From positions 5,100,001 to 5,164,000 of the forward strand of contig NZ_LT960614.1 in the NCBI RefSeq assembly GCF_900231165.1: DNA of 64,000 nucleotides, in the 5' to 3' direction. Of this stretch, positions 36,748-44,860 are shown piece by piece (the stretch's first letter is position 1; each line of letters starts with the position of its first letter). The position numbers and the translations under genes are program-made. A model generated the notes under the pieces. It did not search any database and was not told the DNA's origin. It saw only the letters and a list, made by a program, of their open reading frames with translations. The stretch comes from Hartmannibacter diazotrophicus (lineage in GTDB: Bacteria > Pseudomonadota > Alphaproteobacteria > Rhizobiales > Pleomorphomonadaceae).

Positions 36748-37929
36748 TCAGGCGCTCGCGCGGTGGAGAAGCCCGCGATAGATCTCGTCGTCGTCGCACA
36801 GCCCGGCAAGGCGGCCGAGATTGTCGACGAGCAGGATCGGGTTGTCCGTCTGCCGCTTCAGTTCGATGGCAGCCTTCAGCGTCAGATCCACCGACGCGAC
36901 GATGACGTCGCAGTCCTCCTTGAGCTTGCCGTCCTCTTGCTCGGCGATGCCCAGCGTGCCTTCCCGGCCGTTGAGCGTGACGGAGATCGGCCGGTCTTCC
37001 GGATCGACGGCCACCTTCACGGCGCCCTCCGAATCGAGCAGGACGCAGCCGTCCTCCCGCTTCAGCGTCTCGGCCGGCCGCATGACCGCGGTGCCGCGCA
37101 GCACGTTGAGCGGATTCATGTGCTTGACGAACTCGGCGACATAGTCGTTGGCGGGCGAGAGCAGGATGTCCTCGGCGGTGCCCTCCTGGACGATGCGGCC
37201 GCCCTCCATGATGGCGATCTTGTTGCCGAGTTTCAGCGCCTCGTCGAGGTCGTGGCTGACGAAGACGATGGTCTTCTGGATGCGCTTTTGCAGGTCGAGG
37301 AGTTCGTCCTGCAGCTTGTCGCGGATCAGCGGATCGAGCGCCGAGAACGGCTCGTCCATGAGCAGGATGTCGGCGTCGGTGGCAAAGGCGCGGGCAAGGC
37401 CGACGCGCTGCTGCATGCCGCCGGAAAGCTCGTGGGCATATTTGTCGGCCCAGGCGGTCAGGCCCACCATGGCGAGCTTTTCGTCGACGATCCGGTTGCG
37501 TTCGTCGACCGGAATGCCGCGCATCTCCAGCCCGAAGCCGGCGTTTTCGCGCACCGTCCGCCACGGCAGGAGGCCGAATTGCTGGAACACCATGGAGACG
37601 GTGTTGATGCGGACATCGCGCAGGGTCTTCTCGTTGCAGCTAGCAACGTCGATATGCTGGCCCTTGTGTTCGACCAGCACCTCGCCCCGGGCAACCTCGT
37701 TGAGGCGGTTGATGGCGCGCAGGATGGTGGATTTGCCCGACCCGGACAGCCCCATGAGCACGCAGATCGAGCCGCGCTCGATGGTGAGCGAAACCCCCGC
37801 CGCGCCCAGCACGGCGCCGGTGGTCTTGAGGATCTCCGAGCGGCTCTTGCCCTCGTCGATCATCTTGAGGGCGGTCTTCTGCTCCTTGCTGAAGACGATG
37901 TCGACGTTCCTGAATTCGACGGCGGCCAT
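36748..37929 (-). CDS. choV: Choline ABC transporter ATP-binding protein
   Basis: A 393-residue ATPase of the glycine betaine/proline/choline class. Walker A GLSGSGKST, signature ELSGGMQQRVGLARAFA, Walker B ILLMDEPFSALDPLIRDKLQ and FVSHDLDEALKLGN. The N-terminal insertion ALKMIDEGKSRSEILKTTG and a degenerate CBS-like C-terminal region (about 310-393) are normal for ChoV/ProV. It ends the choX-choW-choV order on the minus strand, three bases from choW. Confidence 0.93.
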   Translation of the reverse strand: MAAVEFRNVDIVFSKEQKTALKMIDEGKSRSEILKTTGAVLGAAGVSLTIERGSICVLMGLSGSGKSTILRAINRLNEVARGEVLVEHKGQHIDVASCNEKTLRDVRINTVSMVFQQFGLLPWRTVRENAGFGLEMRGIPVDERNRIVDEKLAMVGLTAWADKYAHELSGGMQQRVGLARAFATDADILLMDEPFSALDPLIRDKLQDELLDLQKRIQKTIVFVSHDLDEALKLGNKIAIMEGGRIVQEGTAEDILLSPANDYVAEFVKHMNPLNVLRGTAVMRPAETLKREDGCVLLDSEGAVKVAVDPEDRPISVTLNGREGTLGIAEQEDGKLKEDCDVIVASVDLTLKAAIELKRQTDNPILLVDNLGRLAGLCDDDEIYRGLLHRASA

Positions 37930-37932
37930 GGA

Positions 37933-38784
37933 TCAGTTCCCCTTGCGCTTGGCGTCGGGCATCTTGCAGACCCGGTCGAGAATGATGGCGAGGATGACGA
38001 TCGCAAGGCCCGCCTCGAAGCCCATCGCGATGTTGACGGTGTTGAGCGCGCGCACCACCGGTTTGCCGAGGCCGTCGGCCCCGACGAGGGCGGCGATCAC
38101 AACCATCGACAGCGACAGCATGATGCACTGGGTGATGCCGGCCATGATGGTGGGCATCGCATAGGGAAGCTCGATCTTGTAGAGCAGCTGCCGCTTGGTC
38201 GCGCCAAAGGCCTTGCCTGCCTCGAAAAGCTGGGTCGGCACCGACGAGATGCCGAGATGCGTGAGCCGGATCGGCGCCGGGATCGAGAAGATCACCGTCG
38301 AGATGACACCCGGCACCACGCCGAGGCCGAAAAGGATCAGCGTCGGGATGAGGTAGACGAAGGTCGGCACCGTCTGCATCAGGTCGAGCACGGGGCGAAG
38401 GCCCGCGTAGAAGCGCGGGTGATGCGCTGCGGCGATGCCGATCGGCACGCCGATCACGACGCAGATGACGGTCGCGACCAGCACCTGGGAGAGCGTCATC
38501 ACCGTCTGGTCCCAGAAGCCGAGATTGGCGACCAGCAGCAGCCCGAGCACGATGAAGACGATGAGGCCGATCGAGCGGTGCAGATACCAGCCGAGAAGGG
38601 CGACGAGGACGATGAGGATCGGCGCCGGGATGAACAGCAGCGCATCGGTCAGCCCCTCAATGACCGCTTCCAGCAGGAAGGAGATCCAGTCGAACACAGA
38701 CTGGAACCGGGTCGTTAGGATGTCGACGAGATCGGCCATCGTCGAGCCGAGCGGGATCTTGTGGGCGCTGAGCCAGTCGTTCAT
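37933..38784 (-). CDS. choW: Choline ABC transporter permease
   Basis: A 283-residue permease of the ProW/OpuAB type with about six helices. It has the typical LMQTVPTFVYLIPTLILFGLG and coupling loop FEAGKAFGATKRQLLYKIELP. It lies between choX and choV. A perfect hairpin (39167-39191) and a palindromic repeat (38953-39100) fill the gap from choX, which should lower its expression relative to the binding protein. Confidence 0.93.
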   Translation of the reverse strand: MNDWLSAHKIPLGSTMADLVDILTTRFQSVFDWISFLLEAVIEGLTDALLFIPAPILIVLVALLGWYLHRSIGLIVFIVLGLLLVANLGFWDQTVMTLSQVLVATVICVVIGVPIGIAAAHHPRFYAGLRPVLDLMQTVPTFVYLIPTLILFGLGVVPGVISTVIFSIPAPIRLTHLGISSVPTQLFEAGKAFGATKRQLLYKIELPYAMPTIMAGITQCIMLSLSMVVIAALVGADGLGKPVVRALNTVNIAMGFEAGLAIVILAIILDRVCKMPDAKRKGN

Positions 38785-38952
38785 CGAAGGGTCCTCGGTT
38801 CAAGGAGCGGCGGTGTTTCCCGGCGGCGCGCGAAGCTGTCCGTGGTCAGGAATTGCGAAGGCGAATTTTCCTCGTCCGCCGACCGGTGATCTGTCCTCGG
38901 CAGCATCCCTGGCCGCAAGAGGAGCGCTGGCCGCTGCTTTCTGCCCGCCCTG

Positions 38953-39100
38953 CGTCATCGCCGGGCTCGGCCCGGTGATCCAGCGGCGCTTCGGCAAAAA
39001 AGGGGCGCATGTGGAGCCTGGCGCCGGCACCCATCCAGCCAGCTCGCAGGCGCGGCTGGCGGACGGATGGGATACCCGGTCAAGCCCGGCGCTGGCGACG
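38953..39100. repeat. Dispersed palindromic repeat between choX and choW
   Basis: CGTCATCGCCGGGCT...GGTGATCCAG on the left is mirrored by GGGATACCCGGTCAAGCCCGGC...GCGACG on the right, with imperfect arms. The form recalls the common CGTCATCGCCGGGCTTGACC-type intergenic repeats of Hyphomicrobiales. Confidence 0.5.
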
Positions 39101-39166
39101 GAACGGCTGAAGCGTGCCGCCGGCAGCCATCAGTCTCCGCGTCTCGACAGGTCTGTCGGAGCGGGC

Positions 39167-39191
39167 CGGCGCCACGGCTCGCATGGCGCCG
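39167..39191 (-). terminator. Hairpin after choX
   Basis: CGGCGCCA (39167-39174) pairs perfectly with TGGCGCCG (39184-39191) around a 9-nt loop, just downstream of the choX stop on the minus strand. No T run. It probably stabilises choX mRNA or causes partial termination before choWV. Confidence 0.5.
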
Positions 39192-39206
39192 GGCTTGGCG
39201 ATGGTC

Positions 39207-40160
39207 TCAGAGGCCGAGGCTGGCCTTCACCGCGTCGAGACCGGGCTTGCCGTCGAAGGTGGTGACGCCGTCGAGCCAGGGGCCGAGCGCGTCCGGGTTG
39301 TCCTTCAGCCACTTCTCCGCCGCCTTTTCCGGCTCCATGCCGCCGTCGAGGATATAGCCCATGACCACGTTCTCGACCGGCAGCGTGAACGTCAGGTTCG
39401 AGATGAACTTGCCGGCGTTCGGGCAGTCCGCGGTGTAGCCTGTGCGGACATTGGTGTAGACGGTGGCGCCGCCGAAATCCGGGCCGAAGACGTCGTCGCC
39501 GCCGGCGAGATACTTCATGTCGTAGTTGGCGTTCATCGGATGGGGCTCCCAGCCGAGGAAGACGATCGCGTCCTTCTTGCGGGTGGCGCGGGAGACCTGG
39601 GCCAGCATGCCCTGCTCGCTCGATTCGACGAGCTCGAAGTCCTTCAGGCCGAAAGTGTTGTCCTTGATCATGTCGAGGATCAGGCGGTTGCCGTCATTGC
39701 CCGGCTCGATGCCGTAGATCTTGCCGTCGAGTTGGTCCTTGAACTTGGCGATGTCGGCGAAGTCCTTGAGCCCTTCGTCATAGAGATAAGCCGGAACGGC
39801 GAGCGTATACTTCGCGCCTTCCAGGTTCGCGCCGAGCACCTCGATCGACCCGTCGTCGACATAGGGCTTGCGGTCGGCTTCCATCGTCGGCATCCAGTTG
39901 CCGAGGAAGACGTCGATGTCCTTGTTTTTCATGGACGTATAGGTCACCGGCACCGACAGGAGCTGCACGGTGGGCTCGTAGCCGAGACCCTTGAGGATCG
40001 TCGAGGCAAGGCCGGTGGTCGCGGAAATGTCGGTCCACCCGACGTCGGAGAAGCGCACGGCCTTGCAGGCGGCATCGTCGGCGGCAAGCGCGCTGCCGGC
40101 CGAAAGGCTGGCGATCATGAGGCCGCCGATAAGCGCGGTGCGTGTCGTCTTTGTGAACAT
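39207..40160 (-). CDS. choX: Choline ABC transporter substrate-binding protein
   Basis: A 317-residue OpuAC-type periplasmic protein with a signal peptide (LIGGLMIASLSAGSALAAD). The mature part (VRFSDVGWTDISATTGLASTILKGLGYEP, VFLGNWMPTMEAD, IVFLGWEPHPMNANYDMKYL) carries the tryptophans and tyrosines expected to cage the trimethylammonium group of choline. It faces the betI-betB frame across a 668-base divergent region with candidate BetI operators, so choline uptake is likely induced together with choline oxidation. Confidence 0.93.
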   Translation of the reverse strand: MFTKTTRTALIGGLMIASLSAGSALAADDAACKAVRFSDVGWTDISATTGLASTILKGLGYEPTVQLLSVPVTYTSMKNKDIDVFLGNWMPTMEADRKPYVDDGSIEVLGANLEGAKYTLAVPAYLYDEGLKDFADIAKFKDQLDGKIYGIEPGNDGNRLILDMIKDNTFGLKDFELVESSEQGMLAQVSRATRKKDAIVFLGWEPHPMNANYDMKYLAGGDDVFGPDFGGATVYTNVRTGYTADCPNAGKFISNLTFTLPVENVVMGYILDGGMEPEKAAEKWLKDNPDALGPWLDGVTTFDGKPGLDAVKASLGL

Positions 40161-40531
40161 CTTTGTGAGGTCCCCTCGTTTTGCGGCTCCTCGATCGGAC
40201 TTGCGCCGATGGCTGGAAGCCGAGGTCTCGGTGGCGGAGCGCCGAATGCGCAACCGCCTCGCCACGGCGGGCGTTCGCTCCCGGCAAACGAGTCGCGGCA
40301 AGCCTGGCCACGACGGCCATGCGCCGCCGCAAGCCACGACAGGCCTGCCCACACTCGATCTGTCCATGGCGCGGCCCGCGGCATGGCATGACCCTTCGGC
40401 GACAGTGCGAATGGTCGGTTTCGGATTGCCGTCGCCAGAGCTGATGGCGGCGGTTTTTGGTCTGCTGGTCCCCTGCCGGCGCTGTTTATTGTCCGCGCTT
40501 GGCTTGTTTATGCAAGCGATCATGCCTCTTC

Positions 40532-40547
40532 TTGAACGACTATTCAA
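40532..40547. promoter_or_regulatory. Candidate BetI operator 1
   Basis: TTGAACGACTATTCAA is an inverted repeat (TTGAA/TTCAA) with TTG-N10-CAA geometry. It matches the TTGAAC-type dyads bound by BetI in other Proteobacteria. It is the site nearer to choX. Confidence 0.6.
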
Positions 40548-40706
40548 CAGTGAATCTGTCGAAGGTCGGGATAATTTTCAGGCTCATTTGGGTCCAAAAT
40601 GCCCAAGAAACGGACTTTCTGCGCAGATTTTGGTATTTTGCCCTGGAGCCGGAGGATTTCCGGCCAGTGCTGACTTTCGACGTTTGCGCCCGGCTGTGAA
40701 GTGTGT

Positions 40707-40724
40707 ATTGTACGATCATTCAAT
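40707..40724. promoter_or_regulatory. Candidate BetI operator 2
   Basis: ATTGTACGATCATTCAAT has the same TTG-N10-CAA geometry and flanking A/T as operator 1. It lies 105 bases before the betI start, fitting autorepression of the bet genes and release by choline. Confidence 0.65.
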
Positions 40725-40828
40725 AGATTTGGTCGAGGCGGACTCCTGTCTGAATGGCAGGACGATGCGGCCGGATCGAACGCGGCGCGGGGTCTGAATT
40801 CAGGACCGCGTCCGGCCGGGAGCAAATC

Positions 40829-42952
40829 ATGGCTCATGTCGAGATGGAGGATGTGCGCCGCCGCGCGCCGGAGGACGTGCGCCGTCGCCAGTTGATCGAG
40901 GCGACCATCGAGTCGCTTGCCAACAACGGCTTCAACGCGACGACGCTGGCCCAGATCGCTCGTGGCGCCGGCGTTTCGCCGGGCCTCGTCGCCCATTATT
41001 TCGGCGACAAGGACGGCCTTCTGGAGGCGACCCTGCGCTTCCTTGCCCGGCGTGTCGCAAGCGGTGTCGCCGTGCGCATGAGGACGGCCCGCACGCCGCG
41101 CGAGCGGATTCTGGCCGTCGTCGACGCCAACCTCGCGCCCGAGGAGTTCGACCGGCGGACCTGCACCGTCTGGCTCGCCTTCTGGGGCCAGGTGCTGCAT
41201 TCGGAGCGCCTGCGCCGCATCCAGAAGATCTATCAGGGCCGGATGCTCTCCAACCTGCGGCATTCGCTGAAGATGCTCGTCGCACCCGCCGAGGCCGAGC
41301 GCATCGCCATCTCGATCGCCGCCATCATCGACGGCCTCTGGCTCCGCTCGACCCTGTCGGCCACCGACGAAACGGATAGCGCCACGGCCCGCTCGATCGC
41401 CGCCACCTTCGTCGAGGCCCAGATCGCGGCTCTTGGCGCCCGCGCCGTCCCGTCCGAAAGCGGCCTCCCCGCAACCGGAGTTTCCAGCGTGACGATACCC
41501 ACCATCCAGAACCATATCGGCGGCCGCTTCGTCGCGAACCGCTCCGGCGAGACCTTCGACAGCATCGATCCGGCCACCGGCGAGGTGATTGCGAAGATCG
41601 AAATCGCCGGCGAGGCCGAAGTGGAAGCCGCCGTTGCTGCCGCCAGAAAGGGCCAGGCCGACTGGGCCGCCATGACGGGCGCCGAGCGTGGCCGCATCCT
41701 GAAGAAGGTCGCCGACCTCCTGCGGGCGCGCAACGGCGAACTGGCGCAGCTTGAAACCCGCGACACCGGCAAGCCGATCCAGGAGACCGACTGCGTCGAC
41801 GTCATCTCCGGCGCCGAATGCATCGAGTATTTCGCCGGTCTTGCCGGCACCCTGACGGGCGAGCACATCGACCTCGGATCGTCCGCCTTTGGCTATACCC
41901 GCCGCGAGCCGCTCGGCATCGTCGCCGGCATTGGCGCCTGGAACTATCCGATCCAGATCGCCTGCTGGAAGTCCGCCCCTGCGCTCGCCTGCGGCAACGC
42001 CATGATCTTCAAGCCGGCCGAACTGACGCCGCTGACCGCCGTCAAGCTCGCCGAGATCATGACCGAGGCCGGCGTGCCGGACGGCGTCTTCAATGTCGTG
42101 CAGGGCTTTGCCGATACCGGACGCCTGCTGACCCGCCATCCGAAGATCGCCAAGGTCTCGCTCACCGGCGAGGTCGGCACCGGCAAGAAGGTGATGACGG
42201 ATGCCGCAGGTACGCTGAAGCACGTGACGCTGGAGCTTGGCGGCAAGTCGCCGCTCATCGTCTTCGAGGATGCCGATCTCGACGATGCCGTCTCCGGCGC
42301 GATGCTCGCCAATTTCTATTCCGCCGGCGAGATCTGCTCCAACGGCACCCGTGTCTTCGTCCATGAAGCGGTCCGCAAGGCCTTCATGGAAAAGCTGGTG
42401 GCCCGCGTGAAGGCGATGGTGATCGGCGACCCGAAGGACCCGAAGACCCAGGTCGGCGCGCTCATTTCCGAAGCCCACATGCAGAAGGTGCTGGGGCTGA
42501 TCGAGGCCGGCAAGGTGGGCGGGGCCAAGGTCGCCGTTGGCGGCAATCGCTACACGGATGGCGCCTGCGCCAACGGCTATTTCGTCGAACCGACCGTCTT
42601 CGACGGCTGCAGCGACGACATGACCATCGTGCGCGACGAAATCTTCGGCCCCGTCATGTCAGTCCTCTCCTTCGAGACGGAAGACGAGGTGATTGCCCGC
42701 GCCAACGACACCGAGTTCGGCCTCGCCGCCGGAGTCTTCACCAAGGATCTGGCGCGTGGCCACCGGGTGATCGCCAGGCTTGAGGCCGGCACCTGCTGGA
42801 TCAACCACTACAACGTGACGCCGATCGAGCTGCCTTTCGGCGGCTACAAGCAGTCGGGTCTCGGTCGCGAGAATTCCAAGGCTGCGATCGAGCACTACAC
42901 CCAGCTGAAGAGCGTCTACGTCAACCTCGGCAAGGTCGACGCGCCCTATTGA
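40829..42952 (+). CDS. betI-betB: BetI-BetB fused reading frame: TetR-type choline repressor joined to betaine aldehyde dehydrogenase
   Basis: One uninterrupted frame of 707 residues. Residues 1 to about 205 are BetI: TetR helix-turn-helix at about 38-57 ([24 protein letters not shown]) and the BetI effector domain through [14 protein letters not shown]. No stop codon follows; a 15-residue linker ([15 protein letters not shown]) runs into a complete BetB with E469 (LELGGKSP) and the catalytic cysteine (SAGEICSNG). BetI and BetB are normally separate proteins. In the +1 frame a TGA overlaps the internal GTG at 41489 (GTGA), the usual arrangement of coupled genes, so a one-base change in the tail could have fused them. 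The start has GGGAGC upstream. Either a true fusion or a frameshift. Confidence 0.75.
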   Translation: MAHVEMEDVRRRAPEDVRRRQLIEATIESLANNGFNATTLAQIARGAGVSPGLVAHYFGDKDGLLEATLRFLARRVASGVAVRMRTARTPRERILAVVDANLAPEEFDRRTCTVWLAFWGQVLHSERLRRIQKIYQGRMLSNLRHSLKMLVAPAEAERIAISIAAIIDGLWLRSTLSATDETDSATARSIAATFVEAQIAALGARAVPSESGLPATGVSSVTIPTIQNHIGGRFVANRSGETFDSIDPATGEVIAKIEIAGEAEVEAAVAAARKGQADWAAMTGAERGRILKKVADLLRARNGELAQLETRDTGKPIQETDCVDVISGAECIEYFAGLAGTLTGEHIDLGSSAFGYTRREPLGIVAGIGAWNYPIQIACWKSAPALACGNAMIFKPAELTPLTAVKLAEIMTEAGVPDGVFNVVQGFADTGRLLTRHPKIAKVSLTGEVGTGKKVMTDAAGTLKHVTLELGGKSPLIVFEDADLDDAVSGAMLANFYSAGEICSNGTRVFVHEAVRKAFMEKLVARVKAMVIGDPKDPKTQVGALISEAHMQKVLGLIEAGKVGGAKVAVGGNRYTDGACANGYFVEPTVFDGCSDDMTIVRDEIFGPVMSVLSFETEDEVIARANDTEFGLAAGVFTKDLARGHRVIARLEAGTCWINHYNVTPIELPFGGYKQSGLGRENSKAAIEHYTQLKSVYVNLGKVDAPY
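41489..42952 (+). CDS. betB: Betaine aldehyde dehydrogenase, internal start of the fused frame
   Basis: Counting from an internal GTG at 41489 the product is 487 residues, the usual BetB length. CGGAG lies 8 bases before it, so BetB can be made alone even if the upstream frame reads through. It oxidises betaine aldehyde to glycine betaine with NAD(P)+. Motifs: [22 protein letters not shown], catalytic base E249 (LELGGKSP), nucleophile C283 ([12 protein letters not shown]), and [15 protein letters not shown] near the C-terminus. It is followed by betA about 70 bases on. Confidence 0.85.
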   Translation: MTIPTIQNHIGGRFVANRSGETFDSIDPATGEVIAKIEIAGEAEVEAAVAAARKGQADWAAMTGAERGRILKKVADLLRARNGELAQLETRDTGKPIQETDCVDVISGAECIEYFAGLAGTLTGEHIDLGSSAFGYTRREPLGIVAGIGAWNYPIQIACWKSAPALACGNAMIFKPAELTPLTAVKLAEIMTEAGVPDGVFNVVQGFADTGRLLTRHPKIAKVSLTGEVGTGKKVMTDAAGTLKHVTLELGGKSPLIVFEDADLDDAVSGAMLANFYSAGEICSNGTRVFVHEAVRKAFMEKLVARVKAMVIGDPKDPKTQVGALISEAHMQKVLGLIEAGKVGGAKVAVGGNRYTDGACANGYFVEPTVFDGCSDDMTIVRDEIFGPVMSVLSFETEDEVIARANDTEFGLAAGVFTKDLARGHRVIARLEAGTCWINHYNVTPIELPFGGYKQSGLGRENSKAAIEHYTQLKSVYVNLGKVDAPY

Positions 42953-42958
42953 GGGAAC

Positions 42959-42981
42959 GCGGCCGGCAACGGACCGGCCGC
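42959..42981 (+). terminator. Hairpin between betB and betA
   Basis: GCGGCCGG (42959-42966) pairs with CCGGCCGC (42974-42981) around CAACGGA, followed by CCTTTC. It is either a partial terminator or an mRNA-stabilising stem within the bet operon. Confidence 0.5.
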
Positions 42982-43025
42982 CCTTTCTTCGACCTGCTGA
43001 CGATCTGAGCTTCAAGGACCGCCCC

Positions 43026-44696
43026 ATGACCACCCCCACCGAGACCACCTGCGACTATGTGATCGTCGGGGCCGGCTCGGCCGGCTGCGTGCTCGCCGAC
43101 CGTCTCACCGAGGATGGCAGGAATTCCGTCCACGTCCTGGAGTTTGGCGGCTCGGACGCCTCCATCTTCATCCAGATGCCGAGCGCGCTCTCCATCCCGA
43201 TGAACATGAAGCTCTACAACTGGATGTACGAGAGCGAGCCGGAACCGGGCCTCGCCCACCGGCGCATGCACTGCCCGCGCGGCAAGGTGCTGGGCGGCTC
43301 CTCGTCGATCAACGGACTTGTCTATGTGCGCGGCAATCCGGCCGACTTCGACCGCTGGCAGGACGAGGGCGCGCGCGGCTGGTCCTATGCCGACGTGCTG
43401 CCCTATTTCCGCCGCGCCGAAAGCCGCAAGGAAGGCGGCAACGAATATCGCGGCGACAAGGGGCCGCTCGCGACCTCCTATGGCACGCTGAAGAACCCGC
43501 TCTACAAGGCCTTCATCGAGGCGGGGCGACAGGCCGGCTATCCGGTGACGGAGGACATCAACGGCTATTCCCAGGAAGGCTTCGGCCGCATGGACATGAC
43601 CGTCAAGGACGGCGTGCGCTGGTCGGCCGCCAACGCCTACCTGAAGCCGGCGATGAAGCGGTCGAACCTCAAGGTCACCACTCATGCCCGGGCCATTGCC
43701 ATCGTCATGGAGGGCAAGCGCGCCGTCGGCATCCGCTACCTGCATGGCGGCGTGGAAAAGGTCGTTCGGGCGAACCGGGAGGTCATCCTCTCCGGCGGCC
43801 CGATCAACTCGCCGCAGCTCCTGAAGCTCTCCGGCATCGGCCCGGCGGAGGAACTGAAAGGCCACGGCATCGCGGTGGTGCACGACCTGCCGGGCGTCGG
43901 CGAGAACCTGCAGGACCACCTGGAATTCTATTTCCAGGTCGCCTGCAAGGAGCCGATCACGCTCTATTCGTCGATGGGGCTCTTGCCGCGCGCGCTGATC
44001 GGCCTGCGCTGGCTGCTCTTTCGCGACGGCCTTGGCGCGACCAATCATTTCGAAAGCTGCGGTTTCATCCGCTCGCGCGCCGGTATCGCCTATCCCGATA
44101 TCCAGTATCATTTCCTGCCGCTCGCCGTGACCTACGACGGCAAGGGCCTTGCCTCCGAGCACGGCTTCCAGGCCCATGTCGGCCCGATGCGCTCCAAGAG
44201 CCGCGGCTGGGTGCGGCTGAAGTCGGCCGATCCGACCGAACAGCCGAAGATCTTCTTCAACTATCTCAGCCATCCCGACGACAAGGACGAGATGCGCGCC
44301 TGCGTGCGCCTGACCCGCGAGATCTTCGCCCAGAAGGCCTTCGACCGCTGGCGCGGCCGGGAGATCCAGCCGGGCGAGAGCGTCGTCACCGACGAGGCGA
44401 TCGACAATTTCATCGCCCACAGCGTGGAGAGCGCCTACCACCCCTCCTGCACCTGCAAGATGGGCGAGGTCTCCGACCCGGCGGCGGTCGTGGACCGGGA
44501 CGCGAAGGTCCACGGTATCGAAGGCCTGCGCGTCGTCGACAGTTCAATCATGCCCTCGATCACCACCGGCAACCTCAATGCCCCGACGATCATGATCGGC
44601 GAGAAGGCGGCCGACCATATCCTTGGCAAGTCGCTGCTCTCGCCGTCGAATGCGGACTACTACCGTGCGCCGAACTGGCGGGAAGCACAGCGCTGA
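43026..44696 (+). CDS. betA: Choline dehydrogenase
   Basis: A 556-residue GMC-family flavoprotein that oxidises choline to betaine aldehyde and donates electrons to the membrane chain. The FAD motif is YVIVGAGSAGCVLADRL, GMC signatures are RGKVLGGSSSINGLVYVRG and LSGGPINSPQLLKLSGIG, and the catalytic histidine region is SAYHPSCTCKMG, with NLNAPTIMIGEKAADHI at the end. Length matches BetA. With BetB it converts choline to glycine betaine. betC (choline sulfatase) is not present here. Confidence 0.96.
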   Translation: MTTPTETTCDYVIVGAGSAGCVLADRLTEDGRNSVHVLEFGGSDASIFIQMPSALSIPMNMKLYNWMYESEPEPGLAHRRMHCPRGKVLGGSSSINGLVYVRGNPADFDRWQDEGARGWSYADVLPYFRRAESRKEGGNEYRGDKGPLATSYGTLKNPLYKAFIEAGRQAGYPVTEDINGYSQEGFGRMDMTVKDGVRWSAANAYLKPAMKRSNLKVTTHARAIAIVMEGKRAVGIRYLHGGVEKVVRANREVILSGGPINSPQLLKLSGIGPAEELKGHGIAVVHDLPGVGENLQDHLEFYFQVACKEPITLYSSMGLLPRALIGLRWLLFRDGLGATNHFESCGFIRSRAGIAYPDIQYHFLPLAVTYDGKGLASEHGFQAHVGPMRSKSRGWVRLKSADPTEQPKIFFNYLSHPDDKDEMRACVRLTREIFAQKAFDRWRGREIQPGESVVTDEAIDNFIAHSVESAYHPSCTCKMGEVSDPAAVVDRDAKVHGIEGLRVVDSSIMPSITTGNLNAPTIMIGEKAADHILGKSLLSPSNADYYRAPNWREAQR

Positions 44697-44860
44697 AGGC
44701 CGGCCGCGAAGAGGCTGCGTGCCGATTCTTGAGGTTGAGGCGGCAAAGAGAGTTGGAAACGGCTTCTATCTCCAATTTTTGTCCGGTTGTCAGAGACTCC
44801 TTAAATCTTTTTCGTTGAAACTCTTTCCGCGGACCACCGGAGGTGCGCTGGAGGGTTGAC

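Larger units (their letters stand above)
40161..40828. other. Divergent regulatory region between choX and betI-betB
   Basis: No gene is visible. The choX-proximal half (to about 40400) is GC-rich and featureless. The part from about 40480 to 40740 is A/T-richer and contains the two TTG-N10-CAA dyads. CGGGAGC at 40816-40822 is the ribosome binding site of the betI start. Confidence 0.5.

Noticed and set aside
36667-38718. 683-codon plus-strand open frame opposite choV and choW
   Set aside because: Both opposite-strand genes have full family motifs; this frame is a composition artefact.
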